Below, one piece after another: positions 1 to 6,413 of a stretch of DNA of 34,402 bases. This stretch comes from an uncultured Caulobacteraceae bacterium (GTDB lineage Bacteria; Pseudomonadota; Alphaproteobacteria; Caulobacterales; Caulobacteraceae). A program made the translations under genes and the position numbers. Below the pieces are notes generated by a model. The model saw only the letters and a list, made by a program, of their open reading frames with translations, searched no databases and was not told the origin of the DNA. The stretch's first letter is position 1; every line of letters starts with the position of its first letter. Where the stretch lies: positions 1 through 34,402 of the forward strand of contig CAIQDO010000174.1 in assembly GCA_903870555.1 (NCBI GenBank), given 5' to 3'.

Positions 1-2
1 CC

Positions 3-683
3 ACCCAGAGCGAACTCCTCGCCGTCGTGGAGACTCTCAACGCCGATCCGGCCATCCACGGCATCCTGGTGCAGCTTCCCCTGCCGCCGCACCTCGACGC
101 CAACGGCATTCTCGAACGGCTCAATCCGGACAAGGATGTCGACGGCCTGACGATGGTCAACGCCGGCCGCCTGGCCAGCGGCATGGTGGCCCTGACCCCG
201 TGCACGCCGCTGGGCTGCCTGATCCTGTTGCGCGAAGCGCTCGGCGACCTGACCGGGCTTCGTGCGGTGGTCCTGGGGCGTTCGGTGCTGGTAGGCCGGC
301 CGGTGGCCGGGTTGCTCCTGGCCGACAACTGCACGGTGACCATCGCCCATTCCCGGACGCGAGATCTCCCCGGCCTGTGCCGGCAGGCCGATATCCTCGT
401 CGCCGCGGTCGGCCGCCCGGAAATGGTTCGCGGCGACTGGATCAAGCCTGGGGCCGCGGTGATCGACGTCGGCATCAACCGGGTTCCGTTCCGGGATCCG
501 GTCAAGGCTGCCGAGGGGCGCACCCGTGTGGTGGGCGACGTGGCCTACAAAGAGGCTCGGGGCGTGGCCGGCTGGCTGACGCCTGTTCCAGGCGGGGTGG
601 GGCCGATGACCGTGGCTTGCCTGCTGCGGAACACCCTGACCGCGGCGCGCCGCCTGGCCGGTATCGCGGAAGGACCGCCTTGA
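3..683 (+). CDS. folD: Bifunctional methylenetetrahydrofolate dehydrogenase/cyclohydrolase FolD (5' truncated by window)
   Basis: The reading frame is open from base 3, so the gene begins before the window; the GTG at 27 in the ORF track is an internal valine. About 226 codons are visible of a family usually near 285-300 residues, so the N-terminal part carrying the catalytic lysine is missing. Clear FolD signatures are GILVQLPLP near the start, DKDVDGLT, the Rossmann segment [15 protein letters not shown], and the C-terminal [13 protein letters not shown]. FolD is a cytosolic enzyme that interconverts methylene-, methenyl- and 10-formyl-tetrahydrofolate using NADP. The stop codon overlaps the TTG start of the following Nudix gene, so the two are probably co-translated. 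The family assignment is very secure. Confidence 0.97.
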   Translation, partial: TQSELLAVVETLNADPAIHGILVQLPLPPHLDANGILERLNPDKDVDGLTMVNAGRLASGMVALTPCTPLGCLILLREALGDLTGLRAVVLGRSVLVGRPVAGLLLADNCTVTIAHSRTRDLPGLCRQADILVAAVGRPEMVRGDWIKPGAAVIDVGINRVPFRDPVKAAEGRTRVVGDVAYKEARGVAGWLTPVPGGVGPMTVACLLRNTLTAARRLAGIAEGPP

Positions 684-1183
684 AGGCCCCAACCGCCGGC
701 AAGCGACGGAAATCCGTCGCTCGGCCGGAGGCGCGCGCCCAATATGCCGCTCTTCCCTATCGGGTCGAGCCAGACCTTGAAATCCTGCTCGTCACCTCGC
801 GCGAGACCGGCAGATGGGTGATTCCCAAGGGCTGGCCGATGAAGGGCAAGACCCGTCGCGAGGCGGCGGCTATCGAGGCGCTTGAGGAGGCCGGTGTCGA
901 GGGGCCGATGATCCGCAAGCCCGTCGGAGCCTATGACTATCTCAAGATCCTGCGGTCCGGTGAGAGCCAGCGGTGCCGGGTCACGGTCTTCGCCGTCGAG
1001 GTGACCGTCCAGCACGACACATGGCGGGAGCAGGACCAACGCAGCAGCCAGTGGTTCGATTGGGACGCGGCCGCGGCCGCCGTTCGCGAGCCGGGGCTAG
1101 GCCGCCTGATCCGCAAATTCGCCGTCGACGTGTCTTCGGGCCGCGCCCCCGCTCCGGTGTCCTTGGCGCCGCCGCCTGCCTAG
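680..1183 (+). CDS. Nudix hydrolase, diphosphoinositol-polyphosphate-phosphatase-like
   Basis: This 167-residue protein hydrolyses some nucleoside-diphosphate-linked or diphosphate substrate, which the sequence does not identify. The ORF track begins at 200, but the first 160 codons are a shadow of folD. I place the start at TTG 680, which overlaps the folD stop (TTGA) and follows GGAAGGA at a good distance. The Nudix box lies at residues 51-73 ([14 protein letters not shown], then IEALEEAGV). The paired metal-binding glutamates of the core are kept, but the usual Glu six residues after the first Gly is Lys and the usual Arg of the REUxEE core is Ile. The segment WVIPKGWP before the box resembles the DIPP-like Nudix branch. 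The TAG stop is also the first base triplet of a palindromic element. Confidence 0.88.
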   Translation: MKAPTAGKRRKSVARPEARAQYAALPYRVEPDLEILLVTSRETGRWVIPKGWPMKGKTRREAAAIEALEEAGVEGPMIRKPVGAYDYLKILRSGESQRCRVTVFAVEVTVQHDTWREQDQRSSQWFDWDAAAAAVREPGLGRLIRKFAVDVSSGRAPAPVSLAPPPA

Positions 1184-1229
1184 AGCACGATGATTTTTGA
1201 CGGAACCGTCAAAAATGAATCGTGCTCTA
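1181..1229. repeat. Palindromic element 1 (TAGAGC-ended, possible bidirectional terminator)
   Basis: The sequence reads TAGAGCACGAT, then ATTTTTGACGG, a two-base AA turn, and the complementary arm CCGTCAAAAAT ending in ATCGTGCTCTA. The arms are about 22 bases each and differ only by a small bulge and mismatch. It sits between convergent genes, and its first three bases are the stop codon of the Nudix gene. Similar palindromes ending in AGAGC are scattered through many alphaproteobacterial genomes, from memory of such sequences. A role as terminator or mRNA-stabilising stem is inferred. Confidence 0.75.
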
Positions 1230-1241
1230 ACTTCAAAAAGA

Positions 1242-1293
1242 TAGAGCCTGACTCAGCCTTTAGATCTGTTCCGTCTAAAGGCGTCAGGCTCTA
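1242..1293. repeat. Palindromic element 2 (TAGAGC-ended, possible bidirectional terminator)
   Basis: Arms TAGAGCCTGAC...GCCTTTAGA and TCTAAAGGCGTCAGGCTCTA pair apart from a three-base bulge (TCA) in the left arm, around a short loop. The last three bases, CTA, are the reverse complement of the TAG stop of the minus-strand lipoprotein gene. It is separated from palindrome 1 by 12 bases and shares the TAGAGC/GCTCTA ends but a different interior, so the two are related in design rather than copies of each other. Confidence 0.75.
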
Positions 1294-1914
1294 GCCTGCG
1301 CCTTTCGCGTCCACCCAGACCACCAACTCGCCCAGCACCTTCGCCACCGACTGACTGAAGGCAGCGGCGATGCCGCGAAGCGAATTCGACGAGGCCGGGG
1401 TTTCCGCCATGAACAGGCGGTGACGATCGTCGGTCATATCGCCTCGCCGGATCAGGGCCGCGTAGGCTTCGACGACCACGGTCGGGGCGGCGGCCGGGCC
1501 GTGGTTGTATCGCGCCTCGAAGGTGCGGACGTCCACCTTAAGCGTATAGTCGGCGCCGCTCGGCTCTCCAGGCGCGAGCAGCCGTGCGGGGCCGCGATGA
1601 CGATCGAAGGCGGTGGTCATCGCGGCCTCGAACAGGCTTGAGGCCGAGGTCACCCAGCGCGAGCCGGCTATGAACGCGGCCTGGTCGCCGTCGACGGTCA
1701 GGATTCGGTCGCTCGCGGCCGCCCGCTCGAACGTCAGGGAGGCGGCGCGGACCGCGAACTGACCGCGGGCATCGGGCGTCGGGCCTTCTGGCGTCGAAGT
1801 CGCTGACGGAAGGCCGAACCGGTAAAGTTGGGCCGGCTTGGTTTTTGGCAGCAGGGAAATGCACCCCGACAGGCACAGGGCGGCCATGGCGGTCGCCGCG
1901 ATCCGGACTTTCAT
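1291..1914 (-). CDS. ABC-type transport auxiliary lipoprotein (PqiC/MCE-associated)
   Basis: This is a 207-residue lipoprotein with a signal peptide ending in the lipobox LSGC, giving lipidation at Cys18. The mature part resembles the family of auxiliary lipoproteins that accompany MCE-type lipid ABC transporters (PqiC or 'ABC-type transport auxiliary lipoprotein component'). It has an early YRFGLPSA strand, a central DRILTVDGDQ...GSRWVTSASSLFE region typical of the family, and a C-terminal helix with the AFSQSVAKVLGEL pattern. It probably sits in the periplasm, anchored to a membrane and contacting the MCE protein. Its start overlaps the stop of the upstream mlaD-like gene by four bases (ATGA), so it is the last gene of the operon. 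Its TAG stop lies inside palindrome 2. Confidence 0.82.
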   Translation of the reverse strand: MKVRIAATAMAALCLSGCISLLPKTKPAQLYRFGLPSATSTPEGPTPDARGQFAVRAASLTFERAAASDRILTVDGDQAAFIAGSRWVTSASSLFEAAMTTAFDRHRGPARLLAPGEPSGADYTLKVDVRTFEARYNHGPAAAPTVVVEAYAALIRRGDMTDDRHRLFMAETPASSNSLRGIAAAFSQSVAKVLGELVVWVDAKGAG

Positions 1915-2849
1915 GGCTTGACCTCGATTTCCTTGGCTGCCGGCTTGCTCAGCACGCCGCGGGGATTGGTCTGGACGTCGCTCAGCACCTGATCCAGGTG
2001 ATCGGTCGCCTTTTGCAGGCTCTCCAAGGTGGAGGTGAGCTGCGGCAGGCTGGTGGTGGCGAAGGTTTCCGTCGGCCCTTCGAGCTTGGTCAGGGTCGTC
2101 CGCAGCGCCTTTGCCGCCTCCTGGATTTCGCTCGCGGCGGCGCTCATTTTGACGAAAGTCTGGTGGCCGTCGCCGTCGACCAGGTTCTGTCCGGACTTCG
2201 CCAGGGCGGTGAATTCGCGGGTGGCGTCATCGGCGTCCTGCAGTGTCTTCTGGGCGTCCGCGATGATCGACTTGCGCTCGCGAAGCTCGGCGGTGACCGC
2301 CTGGATGTCGCTCATGGTCGCGCCGAGAGTCTTGATGTTCTGATCCGAAAACAGACGGTTGATTCGGTCCAGGGCCTCGACCGTCCGCTGGACGACAAAG
2401 CCCCCGCCGGCCAGCAGATCGGACAGGGCGTCCCTCTGGCTCATCATCCGGGGAATCTGGCCCTCGGGGACGGTGTTCTTCAGCAGCGGTTTGGACGGCG
2501 TGCCCGCGGTAATCTGGATGTAGTTGACCCCGGTGATGCCCAAGGGCTCGAGCGTCGCGTAGGAATCGGCGCGGATCGGGACGTCGGAGGTGACTCGTGA
2601 CCGCGCCACCACCAACTGGGAATTCTGCGGATCGAGCGCGATACGGCTGACATCTCCGACCTTGATGCCGTTGAAATGGACTTCGCCGCCCTGGGCGAGG
2701 CCGCGCACCGGGCCTTGGAAGACAATGTCGTAGACGTCGTAGTCGCGGCTGAACTTGCGCCCCGCCAGCAGGACCACGAAGACGATCAGCCCCGTGACCA
2801 GAATTGCTGAAATCAGGCCGACGAGGAAGTAGTTGGCGTTGCGTTCCAT
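1911..2849 (-). CDS. mlaD: MCE-domain (MlaD-type) periplasmic lipid-transport protein
   Basis: This 312-residue protein has one N-terminal membrane segment (residues about 7-29, FLVGLISAILVTGLIVFVVL) followed by an MCE domain at about 40-118. The domain carries the typical VRGLAQGGEVHFNGIKVGDV and PLGITGVNYIQI elements. The long remainder is rich in helix-forming, heptad-like sequence (ADDATREFTALAKSG, STLESLQKATDHLDQVL) and probably forms an extended helical stalk. MCE proteins assemble as hexameric rings on the permease and carry lipids between inner and outer membranes. The start ATG shares one base with the stop of the ATPase gene (TGATG), and the stop overlaps the lipoprotein start. The family is certain; whether phospholipids are the substrate is inferred. 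Confidence 0.93.
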   Translation of the reverse strand: MERNANYFLVGLISAILVTGLIVFVVLLAGRKFSRDYDVYDIVFQGPVRGLAQGGEVHFNGIKVGDVSRIALDPQNSQLVVARSRVTSDVPIRADSYATLEPLGITGVNYIQITAGTPSKPLLKNTVPEGQIPRMMSQRDALSDLLAGGGFVVQRTVEALDRINRLFSDQNIKTLGATMSDIQAVTAELRERKSIIADAQKTLQDADDATREFTALAKSGQNLVDGDGHQTFVKMSAAASEIQEAAKALRTTLTKLEGPTETFATTSLPQLTSTLESLQKATDHLDQVLSDVQTNPRGVLSKPAAKEIEVKP

Positions 2850-3667
2850 CAGCCAGCAGCCTCCGCGATTGCACGATCCCGTCCGCTCGACGCGGCGCGC
2901 CCGCGCGCGCCGTGGAAATAGGCCTGGATCCAGGGATGGTCGGATGTCTCAAGTTCGCGCACCGGGGCCATCGCCACCACCTTCTTGTCGGCGATGACCG
3001 CCACCTGATCAGTGATCTTGTACAGGCTGTCGAGGTCGTGCGTGATCATGAACACCGTCAGACGAAGGCCGTCCGACAACTCGTCGATCAGGGTGTCGAA
3101 GGCCGCCGCGCTGATCGGGTCGAGGCCGGAGGTCGGCTCGTCGAGGAAGAGCAGCTCCGGATCGAGCGCCAGGGCACGCGCCAGGCTGGCGCGCTTGATC
3201 ATCCCGCCCGACAGTTCGGAGGGTTTCAAGGCGCCTGACCCGGCGGGCAGGCCTGCCAGGGCGATCTTCAGGTCGGCCAGTTCGCCAATCTCGCGTCTTG
3301 AGAGGCGGCTGTGCTCGATCATCGGCGCCGAGACGTTTTCCTTCACCGTCAGGTTCGACCACAGGGCGCCTTGCTGGAAGAGCACGCCCCACCGTCGCTC
3401 GATCGCCGTCCATTGCCGTCGTTTGGCGTAGCGGATGTCCTGGCCGAAGATCTTGACCGAGCCCCCCTGCGGCTCCCTCAGGCCGATGATGGTGTTGAGG
3501 AGGACCGACTTTCCCGAACCCGATCCGCCGACCACGCCGACCACCTGTCCACGCGGTATCGTCAGGTCGAGGCCGTCGTGAACGACCTTGTCGCCGAACC
3601 GCGACACAAGGCCCCGAACCTCGATCGGGGGTTCTGCCTCGTTAAGAGGGGTGTCCTGTTCGCTCAT
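2849..3667 (-). CDS. mlaF: MlaF-type ABC transporter ATP-binding protein
   Basis: This is a 272-residue ATPase that energises the lipid transporter on the cytoplasmic face. Walker A is GGSGSGKS at about 47-54, the signature is LSGGM at about 152-156, and Walker B is LLFLDE followed by PTSGLDP. The H-loop histidine is in MITHDLDSL. The signature followed by IKRASLARAL is the pattern found in MlaF/Mkl ATPases rather than in generic importers. The ORF track runs upstream to 3856, but the true start is ATG 3667 (MSEQDTPL), which overlaps the permease stop as ATGA. Tight overlaps on both sides indicate translational coupling within the operon. Confidence 0.94.
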   Translation of the reverse strand: MSEQDTPLNEAEPPIEVRGLVSRFGDKVVHDGLDLTIPRGQVVGVVGGSGSGKSVLLNTIIGLREPQGGSVKIFGQDIRYAKRRQWTAIERRWGVLFQQGALWSNLTVKENVSAPMIEHSRLSRREIGELADLKIALAGLPAGSGALKPSELSGGMIKRASLARALALDPELLFLDEPTSGLDPISAAAFDTLIDELSDGLRLTVFMITHDLDSLYKITDQVAVIADKKVVAMAPVRELETSDHPWIQAYFHGARGRAASSGRDRAIAEAAG

Positions 3668-4782
3668 ACGTTGAGCTTCATGTAGATCAGCGCGAACACC
3701 GCATCGATCAGGATCGCCGAGAAGATCGCCTGCACCACGGCCGACGTCACATGCCGGCCAAGCGATTCCACGTCGCCGCCGACATCGAGTCCCTGTTTGC
3801 AACCGATCGCCGCGATCACCACGGCCATCACCGGCGCCTTGGACATTCCCACCCAAAAGTGGGTGAGACCGACGTTATCGACCAGTCGCTGGAAGAACAC
3901 CGTTGGACTGAGATTGAGCACGGTGACGGTGACTAGCAGGCCGCCGGCCAGCCCGGCCAGGGTCGCCACGAACACAAGCAGCGGAATGGTCATCAGAAGG
4001 GCCAGGAAGCGCGGGAAGATCAAGGCGTCGAAGGGATCGACACCGAGCACCCGCATGGCGTCGATCTCCTGATTCATCTTCATCGAGCCGATCTCGGCGG
4101 CAAAGGACGAGGCCGACCGGCCCGCCAGCAGGAGGGCGGTTATCAGGACATTGAATTCCCGCAGCACCGAAATGCCGATCAGTTCGACGGCGAACACCTG
4201 GGCGCCGAACTGGCGCAGCAGATTGGCGCCGAGCAGGCCGACGACCGAGCCGATGAAAAACGTCGTGGTCGCGACGATGGGCAGGGCGTCCAGCCCGGCG
4301 CGCTCGGCCAGGGAGAATACCGCGATCCAGCGGATCTTGCGTGGGTTGGCCATCGCCCGGCCGATCGCCACCCATAGATGACCATTGAAAATGATCAGGT
4401 CGGCCAGGCTCGCGCCGAAGTCTACGACCCCACGGCCGATGCGATCGAACAGGTCGTAGAACGGTCGGCTGCGGCGGCGCCGGGCGGCGGGTTCGGCCTT
4501 GCTGGCGTCGGCGACCATCTTGAACAGGCGTTGGATTTCTGGCGGCGCCAGGATGCGGCTGTCATCGGTCGCGCCGCCGAGGGCCCGATGCACCTCATAG
4601 GCGCCAGAGGTGTCGAAACGCCCGGTTTGGCTCAGGTCGACCTTGCAGGTCTCTTTATCGGCGAGCGCCTTGCCGAGGCGTTGCGCGGCTCGGCCCATTT
4701 CCACGGCGGTCCAATCGCCGGTGAGGACGGCGACGACCCCTGCTTCCGATGTCTCGATACGGAAGTCGGCGGCCTGTGGCAT
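3664..4782 (-). CDS. mlaE: MlaE-type permease fused to an N-terminal STAS (MlaB-like) domain
   Basis: This 372-residue inner-membrane protein is the permease of an MCE-type lipid transporter. Residues 1 to about 85 form a STAS-like domain (VVAVLTGDWTAVEMG, then DTSGAYEVHRAL), equivalent to the separate MlaB subunit of E. coli. The rest is the MlaE domain with five to six membrane segments and the conserved LAGRSASSFAAEIGSMKMNQE motif and MRVLGVDPFD. I chose ATG 4782 (MPQAADF). The longer track start is a TTG at 4875 that falls in the predicted -35 element. GTG 4806 is an alternative. It is the first gene of a four-gene operon with ATPase, MCE and lipoprotein genes. MlaA and MlaC counterparts are not in the window. 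Confidence 0.93.
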   Translation of the reverse strand: MPQAADFRIETSEAGVVAVLTGDWTAVEMGRAAQRLGKALADKETCKVDLSQTGRFDTSGAYEVHRALGGATDDSRILAPPEIQRLFKMVADASKAEPAARRRRSRPFYDLFDRIGRGVVDFGASLADLIIFNGHLWVAIGRAMANPRKIRWIAVFSLAERAGLDALPIVATTTFFIGSVVGLLGANLLRQFGAQVFAVELIGISVLREFNVLITALLLAGRSASSFAAEIGSMKMNQEIDAMRVLGVDPFDALIFPRFLALLMTIPLLVFVATLAGLAGGLLVTVTVLNLSPTVFFQRLVDNVGLTHFWVGMSKAPVMAVVIAAIGCKQGLDVGGDVESLGRHVTSAVVQAIFSAILIDAVFALIYMKLNV

Positions 4783-4846
4783 GAGTCGTCGATATCCTGA
4801 AAACACCCCGTCCGCGTCCGATGGCTGTCGAACGCCAATAGAGGTC

Positions 4847-4875
4847 ACCCTAGCAGAGCTTGGCGGCGCCGCCAA
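4847..4875 (-). promoter_or_regulatory. Predicted promoter of the mla-type operon, with palindromic -35 region
   Basis: On the minus strand TTGGCGG (4875-4869) is followed after 14 bases by GCTAGGGT (4854-4847). This fits the spacing and much of the sequence of the Caulobacter housekeeping pattern TTGaCgS-N10-14-GCTANAWC as I recall it. The -35 lies inside the perfect 16-base palindrome TTGGCGGCGCCGCCAA (4860-4875), so a dimeric repressor could occlude it. It would leave a leader of roughly 55-60 bases before ATG 4782. No experimental support is visible. Confidence 0.45.
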
Positions 4876-4911
4876 AGCATAGACGTGTGACGCGGTGAAA
4901 CGTTCCGCGCT

Positions 4912-6342
4912 TCAAATGACTCGGGGACGGGGGGCGTGGACGATGCGCAGTAGGTTGGCGGCGCCCGGCGCGCCCCTGGGCGGACCGGCCACGATCACCA
5001 CCCGCGCGCCAGCCGCCGCCAGGCCGAGATCAGCCGCCATATGGGCCGCTTCTTCGGTCATGGCCGTGATGTTGCGGGGCTGTTCGGCCACCCGAGGTTC
5101 AAGACCCCAGACGAGGCTGAGAGCCCGCGCCACCCGACTGTCGGGGGTGATGGCCAGGATCGTGTTGCCCGGCCTCTCCCGGGCCATCCTCCGGGCGGTC
5201 GCGCCGGTATTGGTATAGGCCACCAGGCAGGCGCTGGACCGGCCCTGGGCCGCGCGCACCGCCGCCGCGATCAACGCGTCGACGTCCTCGTCATCTTCGC
5301 GGTCGTTCTCGGCCCGCATCAGGCGGGGCCAGTTGGCGTCGGCCTCAACGCGCCGGATGATGGCGTCCATCATCGACACGGTTTCGCGAGGCCAGGCCCC
5401 CACCGCCGATTCGGCGGACAGCATCAGCGCATCCGCGCCTTCATAGACCCCGCCGGCCACGTCGGAGGCCTCGGCCCGGGTGGGGGAGGGATTGCTCGTC
5501 ATGGATTCAAGCATCTGGGTGGCGATGATCACCGGCACGCCGCGGCGACGGGCCGCCCGCACGATGGTCTTTTGCGCCACGGGCACCTCTTGCGGAGCCA
5601 GTTCCACCCCAAGGTCGCCCCGGGCCACCATCACGCCGTCGCTGACATCCAGGATTTCCTCGAGATTGCGCAGACCCGCGGGCTTCTCGATCTTGGCCAG
5701 GATCGCGGCCCTGCCGTTCACCAGGCGGCGAAGGTCGGCCATGTCCGCGGCGTGCTGCACGAACGACAGGGCCACCCAGTCGACCCCGATACGCAGGGCG
5801 AATTCCAGGTCGGCGCGGTCCTTGTCGGTGAGGGCGGGCACCGGAATGGTCACGCCGGGGACGGCGAGCCCCTTATGGTTGGACAGACGCTCGCCCGACA
5901 TCACCTCGCAGTCGGCGAAGCCGTCTCCCACGGAGACCACTCGCAGCCGTGTCTTGCCGTCGTCGAGAACGACGGAAACATCGGGCGCCAAGATCCTGAA
6001 GACTTCTGGGTGAGGCAACTGGACCCGGCGGGAATCGCCGGGCGTGGGATCGAGGTCGAGACGCAGCGCCTGGCCGGCGGCGATGGCGATCGAACCCTCT
6101 TGGAAATCTCCCAGCCGAAATTTCGGGCCCTGGAGATCCGCCAGCGCCGCGAGAGGCCTGCCTATCGCCGTTTCGGCGGCCCGGACGGCGGCGAGCGCCT
6201 CGGCGTGGGTTTCATGAGCGCCATGACTGAAGTTGAGGCGGAATACGTCCACTCCGCCCCGGGCGAGTTCAAGCACCATGGCCGGCGCGCGACTGGCCGG
6301 GCCGAGAGTGGCGACAATGCGGGTGCGACGTTGACGGATCAT
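4912..6342 (-). CDS. pyk: Pyruvate kinase
   Basis: This 476-residue cytosolic glycolytic enzyme transfers phosphate from phosphoenolpyruvate to ADP. The hallmark motifs are present in order: RLNFSHG at 35-41, DLQGPKFRLG, the catalytic-lysine segment AILAKIEKP, the metal-binding MVARGDLGVE, and the conserved TQMLESM and PTRAEASDVA. The C-terminal domain begins after MSAESAVGAWP and ends close to the usual length. ATG 6342 gives a start directly at the conserved N-terminal RRTRIVATLGPAS. It is followed 129 bases later by the mla-type operon, which has its own predicted promoter. The gene lies 71 bases after the end of the M28 peptidase gene. Confidence 0.98.
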   Translation of the reverse strand: MIRQRRTRIVATLGPASRAPAMVLELARGGVDVFRLNFSHGAHETHAEALAAVRAAETAIGRPLAALADLQGPKFRLGDFQEGSIAIAAGQALRLDLDPTPGDSRRVQLPHPEVFRILAPDVSVVLDDGKTRLRVVSVGDGFADCEVMSGERLSNHKGLAVPGVTIPVPALTDKDRADLEFALRIGVDWVALSFVQHAADMADLRRLVNGRAAILAKIEKPAGLRNLEEILDVSDGVMVARGDLGVELAPQEVPVAQKTIVRAARRRGVPVIIATQMLESMTSNPSPTRAEASDVAGGVYEGADALMLSAESAVGAWPRETVSMMDAIIRRVEADANWPRLMRAENDREDDEDVDALIAAAVRAAQGRSSACLVAYTNTGATARRMARERPGNTILAITPDSRVARALSLVWGLEPRVAEQPRNITAMTEEAAHMAADLGLAAAGARVVIVAGPPRGAPGAANLLRIVHAPRPRVI

Positions 6343-6413
6343 GGGCGCGCCCTTAGCCCAAAAACGGGCTGGACACGAACCCGGTTCGCCTAAGGCCGAA
6401 CAGCAATTTCATC

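Noticed and set aside
6358-6373. AGCCCGTTTTTGGGCT hairpin between the peptidase and pyk genes, considered as a terminator
   Set aside because: Stem of only five base pairs and no T-run after it on the transcribed strand; not strong enough to list.
5041-6393. 450-residue plus-strand ORF opposite pyk
   Set aside because: It mirrors the pyruvate kinase codons; His/Gly-rich low-complexity translation typical of an antisense shadow.
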